Shown: in pieces, positions 7,200-14,052 of the stretch | Position numbering within the stretch: the stretch's first letter is position 1 | How the letters are laid out: each line of letters opens with the position of its first letter | Origin: Spirochaetaceae bacterium | GTDB lineage: Bacteria; Spirochaetota; Spirochaetia; Treponematales; Breznakiellaceae | NCBI GenBank assembly: GCA_031283025.1 | Contig: JAITCP010000136.1 | Location: 1 to 15,377 of the forward strand | Direction: 5' to 3' | DNA length: 15,377 nucleotides | Program-made: the position numbers and the translations under genes | Notes under the pieces: generated by a model | What the model saw: the letters and a program-made list of their open reading frames with translations, nothing else | Databases searched by the model: none | Told to the model about the DNA's origin: nothing

Positions 7200-9614
7200 T
7201 TATTTTTCCTCAAACTTTGCAGCGGGTAACAACGTTTCTTCCGCGTAACGAACCGCGCTTATGGCATCCTTTGAATAATAATCCGCGCCGATTTTATTCG
7301 CGTAGCTTTCTGTCAACACCGCTCCGCCCGCCATTATACGGCAGTTTGGCGCTTTTTCCTTGAGCAATTTGATCGTTTCTTCCATATAAACTACCGTAGT
7401 GGTCATTAATGCGCTTAAGCCGGCAAGCGTTATATTTTCTTTTAATACAGTCTCCAGTACAAGAGACGGTTCTACATTTTTTCCCAGGTCGATTACCTGA
7501 AAATTATAGTTTTCCAGCAGTATCTTTACGATGTTTTTGCCTATATCGTGTACGTCGCCTTTGACGGTTGCAAGCACAATTTTGCCGCGTTTCTTCTGTA
7601 CACCGCCCTGTTTTGACATTCTTAACGCAAGGGCTTCAAACGCCGCTTTTGCGGCTTCGGCGCTCATCAAAAGCTGAGGCAAAAAAGTCTTTTGGCTTTC
7701 AAAATCCTTTCCTGCCTTATCCAGCGCGGGAATCAAATGCGCATTGATAATTTCCATGGCCGGCGTATCGGCGCTCATGGCGTTTGCCGTTTTTGCGGCC
7801 TGTTCCTTCAGTCCGCGTACAATTGCATCCTGCAGACTCACTTCCTGCGCCGCGTTTTTTGCCGCCGGTAAAGCTGCGGGTGCCGCCGAAAATGCCTGAT
7901 CCTGACTTGAAAAGCGGGCGATATAGCCGGCGCAATTTTCATCAGCGCCGCTTAGCGCCTGATATACATATACCGCATCCATTATCGCGCTGTTCATTGG
8001 GTTGACAATTCCTGCGCTCAGTCCCGCCCTCATGGCAAGAGAAAAAAACGCCGCGTTAATGTTCTCCCTGCCGGGAAGCCCGAACGAAACATTGGAAACG
8101 CCCAAAACGGTGTGTACTCCCAATTTACGCCGCAGATATTCCACTGTATCCAAAGTAATGCGGGCATTGCCGCCGCCGGTGCTTATCGTCATGGTAAGAG
8201 CGTCTACGATTATGTTTTTTTTGTGAATACCGCGCGCTGCGGCGGCAGCGATGATTTTTTCGGCTATTTGTATCCGGCCCTCTATGGTTTCGGGAATCCC
8301 GTCATCATCAAGGCAGAGCGCAATAACAGCCGCTCCGTATTTTTTTACAAGGGGAAGTATTGTTTCAAGGGATTCCTTTTTGCCGCTTACCGAGTTTAAC
8401 AGCGGTTTGCCATTATAAAGCCTGAGCGCACGTTTTGCGGCGGCGGCATTTGCGGTATCAATTTGCAGCGCGGCTCTGGTTACGCTCTGCAAGCCGCACA
8501 CAAGCCGTGCAAGGAGATGCTCTTCGTCAATATCGGGAAGCCCTACGTTCACATCAAGTATTTGCGCGCCGTGTTCCACCTGCTCAAGACCCTCGCGGTA
8601 TAAAAAGTCCATATCGCCGTCATAAAGGGCCTTCTTCATGCGCGGCTTGCCTGTAGGGTTAAGCCGCTCCCCGATGATAACGGTCTTGCCGCCAAATACC
8701 ACTGTTTCTCCGTAAGAACAAACCGCGGTTACATTTTTCTGCGTTACAGGAGAGTGCGCAATATTTTTGCAGGCGCGGACGACTGCTGCTATATGCTCAG
8801 GACTTGTGCCGCAGCAACCGCCGATGATCTGCGCTTCACCGGCAAGTTCCGCCATTTCTGACGCAAATCCTTCAGGCGGCAGATGGTACTGAGTCTTTCC
8901 GTTTATTCTCTCCGGCATTCCCGCGTTGGGGCTCACAATGATCGGAATACTACTGTGGCGAATCAATTCCGGCAGCAGAGACTTTAACTGCTCTGGCCCA
9001 AAGCCGCAGTTAAATCCCAGGGCGCAGGCTCCCAGGCTTTCAATCAGGCAAACTGCCGTTTGAATATCTGCGCCGTTTAAAAGCCTGCCCGAGCTGTCGG
9101 GGGTGAAGGTTACAAGAAGCGGCAGATTACAGTTTTCTTTTGCCGCAAGCATTGCCGCTTTAATTTCGTAAGTGTCGTTCATGGTTTCAATCAGAACAAG
9201 GCCGGCCCCGGCCTGCGCTCCCGCCCGTATCATCTCGGAAAAAATATCTACAGCTTCTTCAAAATCCAGATCCCCAAAGGGAGCAAGCAATCTGCCCGTA
9301 GGCCCAATATCCAGCGCTACAAACGCATCCGCGCCGCCAGCGGCCTTTTTTGCGAGCGCAACTGCCTCAATTACTACCTGATTTACCGAAAAACCGGAAT
9401 CTGAAAGAGCTAACCGGTTTGCGCCAAATGTATTTGTCTTTAATATATGGCAGCCCGCTCTCAGGTAAGCGTTGTGTATATTCAATACCTTGTTCGGGTT
9501 TTTCAGGTTTAGAAGTTCGGGAAGTTCCCCGGGTGCAAGTTCATCCTGAAGCATTGTTCCCATTGCTCCGTCAAATACCAAGCGTTCATTTTCAAGCCGC
9601 CTTAAAAAATCCAT
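7200..9614 (-). CDS. metH: Cobalamin-dependent methionine synthase, short three-module form
   Basis: Transfers methyl from methyl-tetrahydrofolate through cobalamin to homocysteine. 804 residues in the order homocysteine domain (1-290; zinc ligands C203, C267, C268), pterin domain (about 310-555; GERLNPTG at 315-322, LDVNVG at 353-358, GVSNVSFGLPGR at 505-516), helical cap (about 590-670) and B12 domain (about 675-804). The B12 domain has the base-off motif GDVHDIG with the cobalt-ligand H689, and AGGAV at 762-766. The C-terminal AdoMet-binding reactivation domain of E. coli MetH is absent, as in many anaerobes, so repair of oxidised cobalamin would need another protein. The start has a GGAAGG 7 bases upstream. 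It lies 25 bases downstream of metF, so the two are surely one operon. It is the only protein here with a corrinoid-binding domain, making it a candidate methyl acceptor for the neighbouring MtaB (inference). Confidence 0.95.
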   Translation of the reverse strand: MDFLRRLENERLVFDGAMGTMLQDELAPGELPELLNLKNPNKVLNIHNAYLRAGCHILKTNTFGANRLALSDSGFSVNQVVIEAVALAKKAAGGADAFVALDIGPTGRLLAPFGDLDFEEAVDIFSEMIRAGAQAGAGLVLIETMNDTYEIKAAMLAAKENCNLPLLVTFTPDSSGRLLNGADIQTAVCLIESLGACALGFNCGFGPEQLKSLLPELIRHSSIPIIVSPNAGMPERINGKTQYHLPPEGFASEMAELAGEAQIIGGCCGTSPEHIAAVVRACKNIAHSPVTQKNVTAVCSYGETVVFGGKTVIIGERLNPTGKPRMKKALYDGDMDFLYREGLEQVEHGAQILDVNVGLPDIDEEHLLARLVCGLQSVTRAALQIDTANAAAAKRALRLYNGKPLLNSVSGKKESLETILPLVKKYGAAVIALCLDDDGIPETIEGRIQIAEKIIAAAAARGIHKKNIIVDALTMTISTGGGNARITLDTVEYLRRKLGVHTVLGVSNVSFGLPGRENINAAFFSLAMRAGLSAGIVNPMNSAIMDAVYVYQALSGADENCAGYIARFSSQDQAFSAAPAALPAAKNAAQEVSLQDAIVRGLKEQAAKTANAMSADTPAMEIINAHLIPALDKAGKDFESQKTFLPQLLMSAEAAKAAFEALALRMSKQGGVQKKRGKIVLATVKGDVHDIGKNIVKILLENYNFQVIDLGKNVEPSLVLETVLKENITLAGLSALMTTTVVYMEETIKLLKEKAPNCRIMAGGAVLTESYANKIGADYYSKDAISAVRYAEETLLPAAKFEEK

Positions 9615-9639
9615 TAACGTACCTTCCGCTGTTTCCGTT

Positions 9640-10515
9640 TTACTTGAATATTTCCGACAAATTGTTCATAATCCTCCCGGCAATATCCGGCTTGTTCATG
9701 GTATAGATATGGATATTACGGACATCGTTCGCTATAAGGTCAATAATCTGCTCGGTAGCGTAGGCAATGCCCGCCTGATTCATGGCGGCGCTGTTACCGG
9801 AAAATTTATCAACAATCGCACGGAAACGCTGCGGCAGGACCGTGCCGGAAATTTTACAGATGCGGGCAATCTGCCGCCTGTCGGTTACCGGCATAATTCC
9901 TGCAATTACAGGCACGTCAATTTTATGATGCAAAAGGCGATACAAAAAGTTATACAGAATGTTGTTATCAAAGAACATCTGCGTCGTCAAAAAACGGCAG
10001 CCGCAATCCGCTTTGATTTTAAGGCTTTCAATGTCCTTTTCAAGGCTTTCCGATTCGGGATGCCCCTCCGGGTAGCACGCTCCGCCGACACAAAAATCGC
10101 CTGAGCTTTGAATCTCTTTCATTAAGTCGCAGGCATGGTGATACTGCGCATCAGTGGGGAATGACTGTCCGTTTGGTATATCGCCCCTTAAAGCAAGGAT
10201 ATTTTCAATTTTGTCCGCCGCAAGTTTCGATAAAACACCCCTTATTGTTTGGCGATCCGATGAAACACAGGTTAGGTGCGCCAGGGCCGGTATTCCGTGT
10301 TTCTGCGCTTCAACCGCAAGGCTTGCCGTGTGATTGCTTGTTCCGCCGCCCGCGCCATAAGTGATACTTATGAACGACGGACGCAGGGATGCAGTCTCAC
10401 GGACAACATTTTGAGCGTCTGCCATGCCGGAGCCGTGTTTTGGCGGGAACAGCTCGCATGAAACAGTAACTCTTCCGGTATTCAGTATGTCGCTTATCTT
10501 CATAGGTTTTACCAT
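9640..10515 (-). CDS. metF: Methylenetetrahydrofolate reductase
   Basis: Flavoprotein interconverting methylene- and methyl-tetrahydrofolate, which supplies MetH and, in acetogens, the methyl branch of the Wood-Ljungdahl pathway. 291 residues, the normal MetF length. Motifs in order are SCELFPPK (with the catalytic Glu), ITYGAGG, HLTCV, ALRGD, GGACYPEGHPES, TTQMFFDN and GIMP, ending near HIYTMNK. The start is uncertain: ATGs at 10515 and 10503 are both in frame and neither has a clear Shine-Dalgarno. A 32-base hairpin ends 5 bases before the first. It is the first gene of the metF-metH operon. Nothing visible tells the direction of the reaction in the cell. Confidence 0.95.
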   Translation of the reverse strand: MVKPMKISDILNTGRVTVSCELFPPKHGSGMADAQNVVRETASLRPSFISITYGAGGGTSNHTASLAVEAQKHGIPALAHLTCVSSDRQTIRGVLSKLAADKIENILALRGDIPNGQSFPTDAQYHHACDLMKEIQSSGDFCVGGACYPEGHPESESLEKDIESLKIKADCGCRFLTTQMFFDNNILYNFLYRLLHHKIDVPVIAGIMPVTDRRQIARICKISGTVLPQRFRAIVDKFSGNSAAMNQAGIAYATEQIIDLIANDVRNIHIYTMNKPDIAGRIMNNLSEIFK

Positions 10516-10520
10516 ATTAG

Positions 10521-10552
10521 AGTTGTTCGGAAACTTCAGTTTCTAAACAACT
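10521..10552 (-). repeat. Hairpin A upstream of metF, sharing its apex with hairpin B
   Basis: Outer arms AGTTGTT (10521-10527) and AACAACT (10546-10552) pair perfectly. Inside a 2x2 internal loop, GAAAC (10530-10534) and GTTTC (10539-10543) pair around a 4-base loop. In the metF transcript it would end 5 bases before the 10515 ATG, so it could affect initiation, or it may be a REP-like repeat. The apex AAACTTCAGT is identical to that of the hairpin at 10589-10618. Confidence 0.6.
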
Positions 10553-10588
10553 TCCTATAATATTATATATTATTTACTAAATTAAGGG

Positions 10589-10618
10589 AATCTCTAAAAA
10601 CTTCAGTCTTTAGAGATT
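10589..10618 (-). repeat. Hairpin B between the sulfur-carrier operon and metF
   Basis: AATCTCTAAA (10589-10598) and TTTAGAGATT (10609-10618) form a perfect 10-bp stem around a 10-base loop that contains AACTTCAGT, the core also found in hairpin A. No U tract follows on the minus strand, so a classic terminator of the upstream operon is not supported. The 36 bases between the hairpins are very AT-rich and could hold the metF promoter. Confidence 0.6.
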
Positions 10619-10679
10619 TACCGCTTAAGTGTATAACCATTTGAACCAAGTGGTTAGGTTATTTTCCCTGTTTGAATCT

Positions 10680-12098
10680 TTAATAAACAGGCATACTCTT
10701 ATCAACATCGCGCGCCCACGCATTCAGGCCATCTTGCAGGTTCAGCAGTTTACCTTTATAACCGGCTTCCTGCAAAGCCCTTATGCCCAAAATACTGCGC
10801 TGCCCTATTTTGCACAGGAATACCGCATCTACGGAGGGGTCCAGTTCTTCCATGCGCCTTTCCAGTTGGCCAAGCGGCATTACTTTTGCATCGGGGAATT
10901 TTACAATGGCCCTTTCATGTGGTTCGCGTATATCTATAAATTGAATTTTTTCTCCGTTATCAAGTCGTTTCTTTAATTCAATAGCGGTTATGGTATCTAT
11001 CGGTTTGCTCTCCTGATTTTTTTTCAAACCGCAAAATTGTTCATAATCAATAAGTTCATGAATGGACGGAGCGTTCCCGCATACGGGGCAGGCGGGATTT
11101 TTTTCCAGTTTTAATTCGCGGAACGCCATGCGCCATGCATCAAATAAAAGCAGCCGTCCTACGAGCGGCTTTGCCCCGCCTACTATAAGTTTAATCGTTT
11201 CCGCCGCCTGTATGGTGCCTATAATGCCGGGAAGCACGCCCATAACACCGCCTTCCGCGCATGAAGGTACCAGTCCGGGCGGCGGCGGCGAGGGGTACAG
11301 GCAGCGGTAACAGGGGCCGTCTTTTGCGCCAAAAACGCTTGCCTGCCCGTCGAATTGAAACACCGAGCCGTACACGTTGAGCTTGCCCAAAAAGACGCAC
11401 GCGTCGTTTACCAGATAGCGCGTTTGAAAATTATCGGTTCCGTCCGCGATAATGTCGTAATCGGCAAAAATTTCCAGCGCGTTTTTGCTTGTAAGCATTT
11501 CGTTATGCGTTACTACATTTACCAGCGGATTTATGCCCTTAATTCTGTCCTTTGCCGAGGCGGTCTTGGGCCTGCCCACATCACGGGTGCTGTGAATAAT
11601 TTGCCGTTGAAGGTTTGATTCGTCAACTACGTCAAAATCCACCAGACCGATTGTCCCAACGCCCGCTGCGGCAAGGTACAGGGCAAGCGGAGCGCCAAGA
11701 CCGCCCGTGCCGACAATAAGGACTTTTGCCGCTTTTAGTTTTTGCTGCCCTTCAACGCCTATTTCCGGCAAAAGTAGATGGCGGCTGTAGCGGGCAATTT
11801 CTTCGTTGGTAAGCCCTGAATCGCCGCTGCCTCCGGCGATGGCGGGGACTATCATCAATTCACCGTTGTCCGCAACGGGCGTGTCCAGCCCCTGCAAGCT
11901 GTTGATGTTCGCGCCTCCTACAAACAAGTTGATAAAATCGCGAAGCTGACCGTCTTCCGTGAACAGGTGTGTTTTAAGAGCGGGGTAGCTGCCTGCCAGC
12001 GCATTAATCGCATCGCCTGCCGTGCCAGGTTCTACTTCCACCTCCGCGTTGCGCTCGGTAAATGCCCTAAGCGCGTAAGGAATAAGTATTTTAATCAA
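10680..12098 (-). CDS. Fusion of CysO/MoaD-like sulfur carrier, E1-like adenylyltransferase (MoeZ/ThiF) and rhodanese
   Basis: 472 residues, three modules. Residues 1-90 are a ubiquitin-fold sulfur carrier resembling mycobacterial CysO (LRDFINLFVGG..., ending IVPAIAGG), with the diglycine at 89-90. A short linker SGDSG (91-95) leads into an E1-like domain (about 96-355): nucleotide loop GTGGLG (130-135), DFDVVDESNLQRQ (154-166), zinc pairs C263/C266 and C337/C340, and a MoeZ/MOCS3-like cysteine C280 in SCAEGG. A rhodanese domain (about 368-472) follows, with active-site loop CKIGQR (C429). Expected role: activate the carrier's C-terminal glycine with ATP and load sulfur from a rhodanese persulfide to give a thiocarboxylate. 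Here the glycine is internal, so it must be freed first or the carrier does not act this way. The start is TTG at 12098, with AGGAGG 6 bases upstream; it overlaps the stop of the JAMM gene by 2 bases. Confidence 0.9.
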   Translation of the reverse strand: MIKILIPYALRAFTERNAEVEVEPGTAGDAINALAGSYPALKTHLFTEDGQLRDFINLFVGGANINSLQGLDTPVADNGELMIVPAIAGGSGDSGLTNEEIARYSRHLLLPEIGVEGQQKLKAAKVLIVGTGGLGAPLALYLAAAGVGTIGLVDFDVVDESNLQRQIIHSTRDVGRPKTASAKDRIKGINPLVNVVTHNEMLTSKNALEIFADYDIIADGTDNFQTRYLVNDACVFLGKLNVYGSVFQFDGQASVFGAKDGPCYRCLYPSPPPPGLVPSCAEGGVMGVLPGIIGTIQAAETIKLIVGGAKPLVGRLLLFDAWRMAFRELKLEKNPACPVCGNAPSIHELIDYEQFCGLKKNQESKPIDTITAIELKKRLDNGEKIQFIDIREPHERAIVKFPDAKVMPLGQLERRMEELDPSVDAVFLCKIGQRSILGIRALQEAGYKGKLLNLQDGLNAWARDVDKSMPVY

Positions 12099-12529
12099 TT
12101 ATTACCTCCTTTATTCATATTTTCCTGTAAAAAATCAATTCTGTCATCAGTAAGTTCCCAACTGGTAAGAACCTGCGCCTTGCCGTTGTCTACCGATACA
12201 ATTACATATGAGTAAAATGGCAGCGCATGGTCTTTATCGTAACCGGACGGCGCGGAAGGATGGTCGGGGTGCGAGTGGTAGAAGCCGATAACTTCCAGCT
12301 TTGCCGCCCGTGCGGTTTGTTCCGCACGGAGCATATCTTCCGGCGTTATAAGAAAGCGGTGGTATTGTTCGCTGTCTTCCCTTGAATTACTGATTGCCAC
12401 CGTGCGCTTGGCGTTTTTAACGCCGTCATCGTTAATTTCGCCCAAAATAATTCCGCAACATTCATTGGGGTAGGCGGCCTCTCCGTCGGCCATGATGTTT
12501 TTTTCCAGTTCTGGAGAAAGCCACAGCAT
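12095..12529 (-). CDS. mec: JAMM/Mov34 metallopeptidase, Mec-like
   Basis: 144-residue zinc peptidase. The JAMM signature is complete: E23 (PNECCGIILG), then H85-S-H87, seven residues, S95, two residues, D98 (HSHPDHPSAPSGYD). The size is close to M. tuberculosis Mec, which releases cysteine from the CysO-cysteine adduct; related bacterial JAMM enzymes trim residues after the diglycine of sulfur carriers. The start at 12529 is chosen because its ATG overlaps the cysM stop by one base (TAATG), a common coupling. The longer in-frame start at 12628 would run 33 residues into cysM. The gene sits between cysM and the CysO-E1-rhodanese fusion. Likely substrates are carrier-cysteine and possibly the Gly90-Ser91 bond of the fusion (inference). 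The protein's C-terminal GGNN is a by-product of the next gene's ribosome-binding site. Confidence 0.92.
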   Translation of the reverse strand: MLWLSPELEKNIMADGEAAYPNECCGIILGEINDDGVKNAKRTVAISNSREDSEQYHRFLITPEDMLRAEQTARAAKLEVIGFYHSHPDHPSAPSGYDKDHALPFYSYVIVSVDNGKAQVLTSWELTDDRIDFLQENMNKGGNN

Positions 12530-13425
12530 TATACAAGGTCTCTCCATAAGGGCTGGGACAGATAACGGTATCCGTTGTCGCAGAGTATTGTAGCAACCCG
12601 CGAACCGGCGGGCAGTGTTTTTGCCCATTCCATCGCGGCGTATACATTTGCCCCGGAGCTTATCCCTATAAACAAGCCTTCTTCCAGGGCAAGCCGCCGC
12701 GCCGTTGCGTAAGCGTCTTCTGTTTTAACTGTAAAATGTATGTCGGCAATGCTGCCGTCAAATATTTTTGGCGTTATGGTTGACTCCATGTGCTTCATTC
12801 CCTCAAGCCCGTGAAACGGCGAATCCGGCTGCATGAGCGCAATTTGTATCGACGGATCGAATTCTTTAAGCCGTTTGGAAACGCCCATAAACGTTCCGGA
12901 CGTTCCGGTTCCGGCGGCAAAATGCGTCGGTTTGCACTGTGTATACAATTCAACCCCGGTCGTCTCATAATGTGTGCGCGAGTTCTCAAAATTGTCATAC
13001 TGGTTGGGGAAAAAATACAAGTCCGGCTCTTTTTTGGCCAACTCCATTACCATGCGGTATGCGCCGTCGGAGCCTTCCATTGGGTCTGTTTCTATAATTG
13101 TTGCGCCATAAGCGAGTATAAGTTTTTTTCTTTCCTCGCTGGCGTTAGCCGGCATGAACAGTTGCACCCGGTAGCCAAGCGCCGCGCCAAACATGGCGTA
13201 CGCGATGCCGGTATTGCCGCTTGTTGAGTCGAGGATAATTTTATCTTTGGTAAGCTGCCCGCTTTCGATGCCGTGCAGTATCATGGCTTTTGCCGCCCGG
13301 TCTTTTACGGAGCCGCTTGGATTGCAATATTCCGCCTTGGCAAACAGGGAAACTCCGTTTGCCGCATTGAAGATATTTTTTAGTTCGATGACAGGAGTGC
13401 TGCCTACAAGTTCTAAAATATTCAT
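12529..13425 (-). CDS. cysM: Cysteine synthase, CysM type, likely thiocarboxylate-dependent
   Basis: 298-residue fold-type II PLP enzyme that replaces the activated side chain of serine with sulfur. PLP lysine K41 lies in NPSGSVKDRAA. Phosphate and substrate loops are STSGNTG (67-73) and GTGTSGT (172-178). The C-terminal region is GISSGAN (254-260) and DNGYRYLS (283-290). It is first of a tight trio with the JAMM peptidase and the CysO-like fusion, the gene set of the mycobacterial CysM-CysO-Mec pathway, in which CysM uses O-phosphoserine and the carrier thiocarboxylate. On sequence alone it could equally be a sulfide-using O-acetylserine sulfhydrylase; the neighbourhood favours the carrier route. 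It starts 21 bases after the carbonic anhydrase stop, with only a weak GGGT before the ATG, so it probably depends on read-through from upstream. Confidence 0.9.
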   Translation of the reverse strand: MNILELVGSTPVIELKNIFNAANGVSLFAKAEYCNPSGSVKDRAAKAMILHGIESGQLTKDKIILDSTSGNTGIAYAMFGAALGYRVQLFMPANASEERKKLILAYGATIIETDPMEGSDGAYRMVMELAKKEPDLYFFPNQYDNFENSRTHYETTGVELYTQCKPTHFAAGTGTSGTFMGVSKRLKEFDPSIQIALMQPDSPFHGLEGMKHMESTITPKIFDGSIADIHFTVKTEDAYATARRLALEEGLFIGISSGANVYAAMEWAKTLPAGSRVATILCDNGYRYLSQPLWRDLV

Positions 13426-13446
13426 ATACCCTGTTAATATCGCCGG

Positions 13447-14019
13447 TTAAAGCCATTTGACCGCGCCGCTATGTATGTCATAGTAAGCGCCGGTAACGGT
13501 AACTCCCAAATGCTTGACGATTTCGTCCGCCCTAATTTGTTCGATCATAACTTTTACATTGTTATGGATGACCTCGTCTATATCACCGCCCTTTTTTACC
13601 GCAGGCTTGATATGCTCTACGATATGATTGATGTTTGGCGGAAGTTCTCCGCCGGAACAAGCCGCCGTTACCGCGCCGCACTTGCTGTGTCCGCAGACGA
13701 CAACCAGCCGGCTTTTAAGATGCTCAACCGCGTACTCAATACTGCCAAGCGCCGTCGTGTCGGCAATATTACCGGCATTGCGGATAACAAAAATGTCTCC
13801 CAATTTCTGATCAAAGAATATTTCCGGCGCGGCTCGTGAGTCAGAACAAGTTAAGATTACGGCAAAGGGCTTTTGGCCATTGTTAAGAATTTCCCGGTCG
13901 CCGCTATAACTGCTCTTTTGGACAAGTTCCCCTTTCAAGTAGCGATCATTTCCTTCCTTGAGCATTTGCAATGCCGTGTTTGCATCTTCAATAAGTTCTG
14001 CCGGTTGATGAATTTTCAT
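13447..14019 (-). CDS. Beta-class carbonic anhydrase (or related beta-CA-fold hydrolase)
   Basis: 190 residues with the full beta-CA zinc site: C58 and D60 in LTCSDSR, H111 and C114 in GHSKCGAV, and R62 of the Asp/Arg pair. No signal peptide, so cytoplasmic. The usual reaction is CO2 to bicarbonate. The ribosome-binding site (AAGGAGAG) lies just upstream. It is 33 bases downstream of the receptor-receiver gene and 21 bases upstream of cysM, so it probably shares a transcript with the sulfur genes. Some beta-CA relatives hydrolyse carbonyl sulfide or carbon disulfide to give sulfide, which would suit this neighbourhood, but I see no residue pattern that decides between them. Fold and zinc site are certain; the substrate is not. 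Confidence 0.93.
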   Translation of the reverse strand: MKIHQPAELIEDANTALQMLKEGNDRYLKGELVQKSSYSGDREILNNGQKPFAVILTCSDSRAAPEIFFDQKLGDIFVIRNAGNIADTTALGSIEYAVEHLKSRLVVVCGHSKCGAVTAACSGGELPPNINHIVEHIKPAVKKGGDIDEVIHNNVKVMIEQIRADEIVKHLGVTVTGAYYDIHSGAVKWL

Positions 14020-14052
14020 AAAACTCTCCTTAAAATGGTTCTTATCTATTGC

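Noticed and set aside
10634..10660. An AACCA/TGGTT stem just past the stop of the carrier fusion.
   Set aside because: Five base pairs and no U tract; likely chance.
11820..11850. GGAGG inside the Gly-Gly codons of the fusion could serve as a ribosome-binding site for a separate E1-rhodanese protein.
   Set aside because: Only an ATT lies at suitable spacing downstream; there is no ATG, GTG or TTG, so an internal start is not credible.
12095..12109. The JAMM protein ends in GGNN, which looks like a second carrier-type diglycine tail.
   Set aside because: The GG codons are the AGGAGG ribosome-binding site of the next gene, which explains them without any tail function.
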